Shown piece after piece: positions 60,014 through 64,000 of a stretch of DNA of 64,000 bases. The stretch lies in NCBI RefSeq assembly GCF_013359735.1, contig NZ_JABFMX010000021.1, forward strand, positions 1-64,000, in the 5' to 3' direction. Source of the stretch: Arthrobacter sp. C9C5. Lineage in GTDB: Bacteria; Actinomycetota; Actinomycetes; Actinomycetales; Micrococcaceae. Position 1 is the stretch's first letter. Each line of letters opens with the position of its first letter. A model generated the notes under the pieces. That model was not told where the DNA came from. It saw nothing but the letters and a program-made list of their open reading frames with translations, and did not search any database. Position numbers and translations under genes: made by a program.

Positions 60014-61109
60014 TTTCACCCCACTTTGGGAACCCATTCGGATCGGTTCCACTCAACTGGAGAACCGCGTCGCGCTGGCTCCCATGACAAGGATCAGTGC
60101 CACCGAAGACGGACACGCGACGGAAAGAATGGCTTCCTACTACCAGGGGTTTGCACGCGGAGGCTTCGGGCTTTTGATCACCGAAGGGATCTATCCGGAC
60201 ACGGCGCACAGCCAGGGCTATCACTTCCAGCCAGGCATCGCGACCGAGGAGCAGGCCCGGTCCTGGGCCATGGTTGTCGACGGCGTCCACTCGGCTGGGG
60301 CACGGATATTCGCCCAGCTGATGCATGCAGGAGCGCAAAGCCAGGGAAACCGGTTTGTCACTTCCTCGATCGGGCCATCAGCAGTGGCTCCCAAAGGGGA
60401 ACAACTCCCGTTTTACCGCGGTGAGGGCCCCTATCCCGTTCCCTCCGAGATCACTACGGCCCAAATGAACGACGTCAGGAAGGGCTTCGTCACGGCTGCG
60501 CTGAACGCTCAGCGGGCCGGTTTCGACGGCGTCGAAATCCACGGCGCCAACGGGTATCTGCTGGATCAATTCCTCACGGACTACATGAACCAGCGCACGG
60601 ACAGCTACGGCGGATCACCGGAAAACAGGGTGCGCTTTGCTGCGGAGATCTGCCGCGACGTCCGGGACGCCGTCGGCCCCGACATGACAGTGGGCATCCG
60701 AATTTCCCAGTCGAAAGTCAGCGACAATGACCACCGATGGAGCGGAACCGCGGAAGAAGCGAAAGTCATCTTTTCCACCCTGGGGGCCACCGGCGTCGAC
60801 TTTATCCACACCACGGAATACCAAGCGATCGCGCCTGCATTCGAGGATTCCGACGAGTCTTTGGCGGCGCTGGCCAAGGAGTATTCGGGAGTGACAGTGG
60901 TCGCCAACGGCAAACTCGACGATCCGGAAACCGCTGTGTCCATGCTGCGTGACGGCGCCGCCGACGTCATCGCGCTCGGCAAGGGCGCCCTGGCCAACCG
61001 GAACTGGCCGCACCTGGTCCGGAACAATCTGGAATTCGACGAACTCGACCCCAGCGTGTTCGCTCCCCTGGCAGACGTCAAGGATTGGGAACTGGAGGGG
61101 CCGGTCTGA
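60006..61109 (+). CDS. Old Yellow Enzyme family NADH:flavin oxidoreductase
   Basis: A 367-residue OYE: N-terminal LWEPIRIGSTQLENRVALAPMTRISA, substrate-binding pair His-Asn region EIHGANGYLLDQFLTDYMNQRTDSYGGSPENR (near 180-215), and the FMN phosphate site VANGKLDDPETA, GAADVIALGKGALANRNWP. It reduces activated C=C bonds, such as those in enones or maleimides, with FMN and NAD(P)H. It ends the seven-gene operon. The ATG is preceded by AAAGGAAAA. Confidence 0.9.
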   Translation: MTDFTPLWEPIRIGSTQLENRVALAPMTRISATEDGHATERMASYYQGFARGGFGLLITEGIYPDTAHSQGYHFQPGIATEEQARSWAMVVDGVHSAGARIFAQLMHAGAQSQGNRFVTSSIGPSAVAPKGEQLPFYRGEGPYPVPSEITTAQMNDVRKGFVTAALNAQRAGFDGVEIHGANGYLLDQFLTDYMNQRTDSYGGSPENRVRFAAEICRDVRDAVGPDMTVGIRISQSKVSDNDHRWSGTAEEAKVIFSTLGATGVDFIHTTEYQAIAPAFEDSDESLAALAKEYSGVTVVANGKLDDPETAVSMLRDGAADVIALGKGALANRNWPHLVRNNLEFDELDPSVFAPLADVKDWELEGPV

Positions 61110-61317
61110 AGCGACCTCGCGCGTTAGAAACCTGCTCGACATCCCCGTGACCCGCGGCGACGCTTCTCCGCGCCATGGGCCCGCCGGGCTACTATGGAGC
61201 GATCCAGTCGAAAATAATCCTTGCCATGGCCGTGTTCTGAGGCCGGTGTCGCCGGCCAGCGCCAGTAGCCCGCAGCTGGAACGGCAACAGGGAATCGCGA
61301 AGACGCGCGCGGCAGCG

Positions 61318-61334
61318 GGCGGGACGCTCCCGCC
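61318..61334. terminator. Hairpin GGCGGGA-CGC-TCCCGCC between convergent genes
   Basis: A perfect seven-pair stem with a three-base loop near the 3' end of the OYE operon and the convergent LacI gene. It has no T tract, so termination is uncertain. The remaining gap (about 61110-61342) contains nothing else recognisable. Confidence 0.4.
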
Positions 61335-61342
61335 GTCGTCGC

Positions 61343-62413
61343 CTAACGCCGCGCCGGTGCCGCGACGGAGCCCCGGCGGATCAGCTCGGCCGTAAACACC
61401 GGCGCGGCTGCAGGCGCCTTCCGGCCCTCCATCTGCCGGATCAGGGCCGCGGCTGCGGCTGCGCCCATCTCGTACACGGGCTGCGCGATGACCGTGAGTG
61501 GAGGCGTGGTGAGCCGCGTCCAGGCGAAGTCGTCGTACATGAGGAAAGAAACATCCTCCGGAATCGACAGGCCGAGCTCCTGGATAGCCTCGACCACACT
61601 CAGCCCGATCAACCCGTCGGAGGCGATGATCGCCGTGGCCGGATCCGGGCGCTGCAGCAGCTCGCGGGTGATCTTCCGGATCGACTCGTCATCGCCGGCG
61701 TTGAGGCGGATCAGATCACCCGGCGGCTGCAGACCGGCGTCAGCGAACGCGCGTTGCAGGCCGGCCCGCCGGTCCGAGATCTGGGACGAGTCCAGCGGCA
61801 TGCCCTCGCGGTACGGTTCGTCCGTCCGGAGGGTGGAGATGAAAGCGATTCTGCGGTGGCCGGCATTGATCAGGTAGCTCGTGGACTCATGGGAAATGTC
61901 CTCCATGTCGACGGCGACGGTGTCGACATCGAGCCCGGGCGCCTTGCGGTCCAGCAGGACCAGCGGGCGGCCGGACTCGTGAACGCGCCGTAGATGTTGT
62001 GTTTCCACCGAAGACGCCGGAGCCACGATCAAACCGTCCACGCGCTTGTCCAGCAGCACCCTGACGGCATCGATTTCCGCGGCCGTGTCCTCGTCCGTGT
62101 TGATCAGGATGACGTTGTAGCCGCTGCGCTTGGCGGTGTCCGTAATGCCCCGGGTGGCCAGGCCGAAATGGGGGTTTTCGATGTCGCCCACCACCACCCC
62201 GATGGTGTGCGATTTTCCGGTGTTCATGCTGCGGGCGAGCTCGTTTGGCCGGTAGTCCAGCTCCTCGGCAGCCGCCAGCACCCGCTCGCGCACATCGTCG
62301 CTCACGGCGCCGTAGTTGCCCAGGGCGCGGGCGGCCTGGGCCTTGGACACCTGGGCGGCCCGTGCGACGTCGGCGACGGTGACATCGCGGCGCCGGGAAA
62401 CATCACTCTTCAT
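61343..62413 (-). CDS. LacI family transcriptional regulator
   Basis: A 356-residue LacI/GalR protein: [28 protein letters not shown], hinge [18 protein letters not shown], and a PBP-like effector domain ending [27 protein letters not shown] precedes the ATG. It is divergent from the amino acid ABC importer at 62598 and probably regulates it. Confidence 0.93.
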   Translation of the reverse strand: MKSDVSRRRDVTVADVARAAQVSKAQAARALGNYGAVSDDVRERVLAAAEELDYRPNELARSMNTGKSHTIGVVVGDIENPHFGLATRGITDTAKRSGYNVILINTDEDTAAEIDAVRVLLDKRVDGLIVAPASSVETQHLRRVHESGRPLVLLDRKAPGLDVDTVAVDMEDISHESTSYLINAGHRRIAFISTLRTDEPYREGMPLDSSQISDRRAGLQRAFADAGLQPPGDLIRLNAGDDESIRKITRELLQRPDPATAIIASDGLIGLSVVEAIQELGLSIPEDVSFLMYDDFAWTRLTTPPLTVIAQPVYEMGAAAAAALIRQMEGRKAPAAAPVFTAELIRRGSVAAPARR

Positions 62414-62435
62414 GACGGCCTTTCGTAGCGGACCC

Positions 62436-62464
62436 TTGACGCCCCATGTGGCTTCGATTACATT
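62436..62464 (+). promoter_or_regulatory. Promoter TTGACG-N17-TACATT for the ABC importer
   Basis: -35 TTGACG (62436-62441), 17-base spacer and -10 TACATT (62459-62464). The predicted start near 62471 gives a leader of about 125 bases that contains the inverted repeat at 62479-62517. An imperfect CG-centred dyad AGCAATCGATGTG sits at the predicted start and may be the LacI operator. Confidence 0.65.
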
Positions 62465-62478
62465 TCTAGCAATCGATG

Positions 62479-62517
62479 TGAGTCCGGTCTCAATCCTAGG
62501 GACTGAGACCGGACTCA
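62479..62517. repeat. Inverted repeat TGAGTCCGGTCTCA...TGAGACCGGACTCA in the importer leader
   Basis: Perfect 14-base arms with an 11-base spacer directly after the predicted transcription start. There is no T tract. It may be an operator for two dimers or an mRNA hairpin that affects stability or translation. Confidence 0.6.
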
Positions 62518-62597
62518 GCAAGACTCGCATCGGCCCTTACCCATTCGGGGCACACTGCCCGCCTACCCCGCTCCTCACCCCACGATTGGAAAACGCT

Positions 62598-63473
62598 GTG
62601 AACACAGGAAACAAGCTGCGCCCCGGGGCGCTCATTGCCGCTGCAGTTGCCGCGGTCTTGGCCCTCTCCGGCTGCGGCGGAGCCTCTTCCGCCTCGTCCT
62701 CGCCGGCGGACAACCCCTACGGTCTGATCGAGCCCGGCACCATTCGCGTCGCCAGCCTGGGTGACTCCAAGCCCTACACCTTCGCCGACGCCCAAGGGAA
62801 CTTCACCGGCTTCGACGTCGAACTCTTCAAGGACGTCGCCCACCGCGCCGGTATCGACAAGGTCGTCTTTACCGGTCAGGACTTCTCCGGGCTGCTCGCC
62901 GCCGTCTCCAACGGCCAGTTCGACGCCGGCGTTGCGGCGATCGGCATCACGGACAAGCGCAAGCAAACCGTCGACTTCTCCGACGGTTACCTGGCCGGCT
63001 ACCTGACCGTCATCACCACAAAGAACTCGGGTGTCACCAACGCCGACGCGCTCGCCGGAAAACGTCTAGGCGTCGTGCAGGGAACGCTCCAGGAGGCCTA
63101 TGCCGTCAAGAACTTCACCTCGGCCAGCCTGGTGCGCTTTCCGGATAACAACACCGCTATTTCCGCAGTGAACAGCGGATCCGTCGACGCGCACTTCCTG
63201 GACTATGAGGCAGCCAAGGCCTACGAGGAGAAGTACGGACTGGTCAGCGCCGCGGACATCCCGTCCTTCGATGCCCCCGCCGGGTTCGCCGTGGCGAAGG
63301 GCAAGACGGCCTTCAAAGACGCCCTGAACAAGGGACTGGCCGCGGCCATGGAAGACGGCACCTGGAAGAAGCTGTACCAGAAGTGGTTCCCGGGATCGCC
63401 GATGCCCAAGCAGTACCTGCCGAAGGCCGAGCAGGCGGCAAGCCCGTCGCCCAGCCCTACGTCCAGCAAGTAA
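62598..63473 (+). CDS. Polar amino acid ABC transporter substrate-binding lipoprotein
   Basis: A 291-residue lipoprotein. The signal peptide ends in a lipobox (LALSGC, Cys26), so it is anchored to the outer face of the membrane. The family 3 solute-binding fold is visible: [58 protein letters not shown], and the C-terminal [15 protein letters not shown]. The GTG start is predicted from the signal peptide. It delivers a polar amino acid or opine to the permease encoded next. Confidence 0.9.
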   Translation: MNTGNKLRPGALIAAAVAAVLALSGCGGASSASSSPADNPYGLIEPGTIRVASLGDSKPYTFADAQGNFTGFDVELFKDVAHRAGIDKVVFTGQDFSGLLAAVSNGQFDAGVAAIGITDKRKQTVDFSDGYLAGYLTVITTKNSGVTNADALAGKRLGVVQGTLQEAYAVKNFTSASLVRFPDNNTAISAVNSGSVDAHFLDYEAAKAYEEKYGLVSAADIPSFDAPAGFAVAKGKTAFKDALNKGLAAAMEDGTWKKLYQKWFPGSPMPKQYLPKAEQAASPSPSPTSSK

Positions 63474-63517
63474 GCCGCACGGCGGACACCTCCGGCAGCC
63501 GCCCCGCTGCCACCTGA

Positions 63518-63548
63518 CCGGGCGGGCCGCACGGCGCGGCCCGCCCGG
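63518..63548 (+). terminator. Intercistronic hairpin between SBP and permease
   Basis: CCGGGCGGGCCG and CGGCCCGCCCGG form a perfect 12-pair stem with a seven-base loop, with no T tract. Such stems after solute-binding-protein genes usually reduce transcription of, or protect mRNA upstream of, the permease gene, so that more binding protein is made. Confidence 0.65.
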
Positions 63549-63580
63549 GATCCACAAGCTACCTACGTCTGAGAGACACC

Positions 63581-64000
63581 ATGGACTGGTTAAGCACCAT
63601 CACCCGCACCTTTTTCGACTTCGGCGCAATGGCCGAAGTCCTGCCCCAGCTTCTGGGAGTCGGCCTCCTCAACACCCTCATAATCTCCGTCGCCGCCACC
63701 ATCCTCGGTGTCGCCCTCGGCATGGTCGTCGCCGTGATGGGGATATCCCCGTCCGCCTGGCTCCGTGTCCCGGCCCGGATCTACACGGACCTGTTCCGCG
63801 GGCTACCGGCCATCCTGACCATCCTGCTGATCGGCCAGGGATTCGCCCGCATCAGCCAGTCGATATTCGGCCCGTCGCCCTACCCCCTGGGAATCATCGC
63901 ACTGAGCCTGATTGCCAGTGCCTACATCGGCGAGATCTTCCGCGCCGGTATCCAGAGCGTGGACAAAGGCCAGGGCGAAGCCTGCCGAGCGCTGGGCATG
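63581..64000 (+). CDS. Polar amino acid ABC transporter permease, 3'-truncated
   Basis: The first 140 codons of a HisM/GlnP-type permease, running off the window. Visible spans start at about residues 20-45 (LPQLLGVGLLNTLIISVAATILGVALG) and 55-90, and the C-terminal end of the fragment is the EAA-like loop IQSVDKGQGEACRALGM that contacts the ATPase. The ATG is 107 bases after the binding-protein stop. The ATPase gene must lie beyond the window. Confidence 0.9.
   Translation, partial: MDWLSTITRTFFDFGAMAEVLPQLLGVGLLNTLIISVAATILGVALGMVVAVMGISPSAWLRVPARIYTDLFRGLPAILTILLIGQGFARISQSIFGPSPYPLGIIALSLIASAYIGEIFRAGIQSVDKGQGEACRALGM

Noticed and set aside
62479..62517. Rho-independent terminator
   Set aside because: The stem is long, but no T run follows on either strand and it sits in a 5' leader.

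Overview
The window is high-GC DNA from an actinobacterium, most likely an Arthrobacter or Pseudarthrobacter-type soil organism (Micrococcaceae). The evidence is the strong G/C bias at third codon positions, frequent GTG and TTG starts, actinobacterial families (SCO1664/MSMEG_4193 pair, GPP34, ECF42 sigma factor with YciI partners) and many transporters and catabolic operons. No rRNA, tRNA, CRISPR array, intact insertion sequence or prophage was seen. Both ends cut a gene.

Layout: 1-1338 is the end of a CitE/HpcH-like lyase plus a fumarylacetoacetase-family hydrolase. 1369-4131 holds a DUF808 membrane protein, an unknown protein and a quinone oxidoreductase. 4395-8155 is a heterodimeric ABC exporter. 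8278-14716 is an island of lower GC with two very large genes, a KAP P-loop NTPase and a 1328-residue HTH/nuclease-like/STAND-like protein; this is the best candidate for an undescribed defence system. 15074-19986 returns to core-type genes (SCO1664 kinase-like protein, phosphomutase, MoxR-type AAA ATPase with a VWA protein). 20035-24548 is a nitrogen-compound module: NCS1 permease, small membrane partner, zinc alcohol dehydrogenase and TetR, divergent from a nitrilase-family amidase across two operator-like dyads.

24549-32791 contains a decayed SQR fragment, a short ORF followed by a strong terminator, an ECF42 sigma cassette with a matching promoter, an MFS exporter, membrane proteins, a hydrolase and an intact type II SQR. 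32930-36325 is an etfB-etfA operon ending in a cytochrome-b-like protein that carries three copies of a 17-residue motif. 36470-42071 has a broken hydrolase, an orphan FetB, DUF2891, the DUF969/DUF979 putative 5-oxoproline transporter, a GntR regulator and a MOSC protein. 42154-45501 is an XRE-cupin regulator with an N-acyl amino acid deacylase and MHS transporter. 45593-47158 is a VanY-type peptidase and a GPP34 protein.

47205-53408 is a 5-oxoprolinase operon (pxpA, BCCP, biotin carboxylase, pxpB, pxpC, cupin) divergent from a PucR-type regulator. 53449-61109 is a LacI regulator and a tightly packed seven-gene operon (asparaginase-like, PuuE/PgdA-like deacetylase, MFS, two SDRs, a small cysteine protein, an Old Yellow Enzyme) with a near-consensus promoter and two LacI-type operators. 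I propose it degrades an unsaturated or substituted cyclic imide. 61343-64000 is a second LacI regulator and the start of a polar amino acid ABC importer.

The recurrent theme is uptake and hydrolysis of amide-, lactam- and imide-type nitrogen compounds under dedicated local regulators, with one probable defence island inserted between otherwise ordinary genes.
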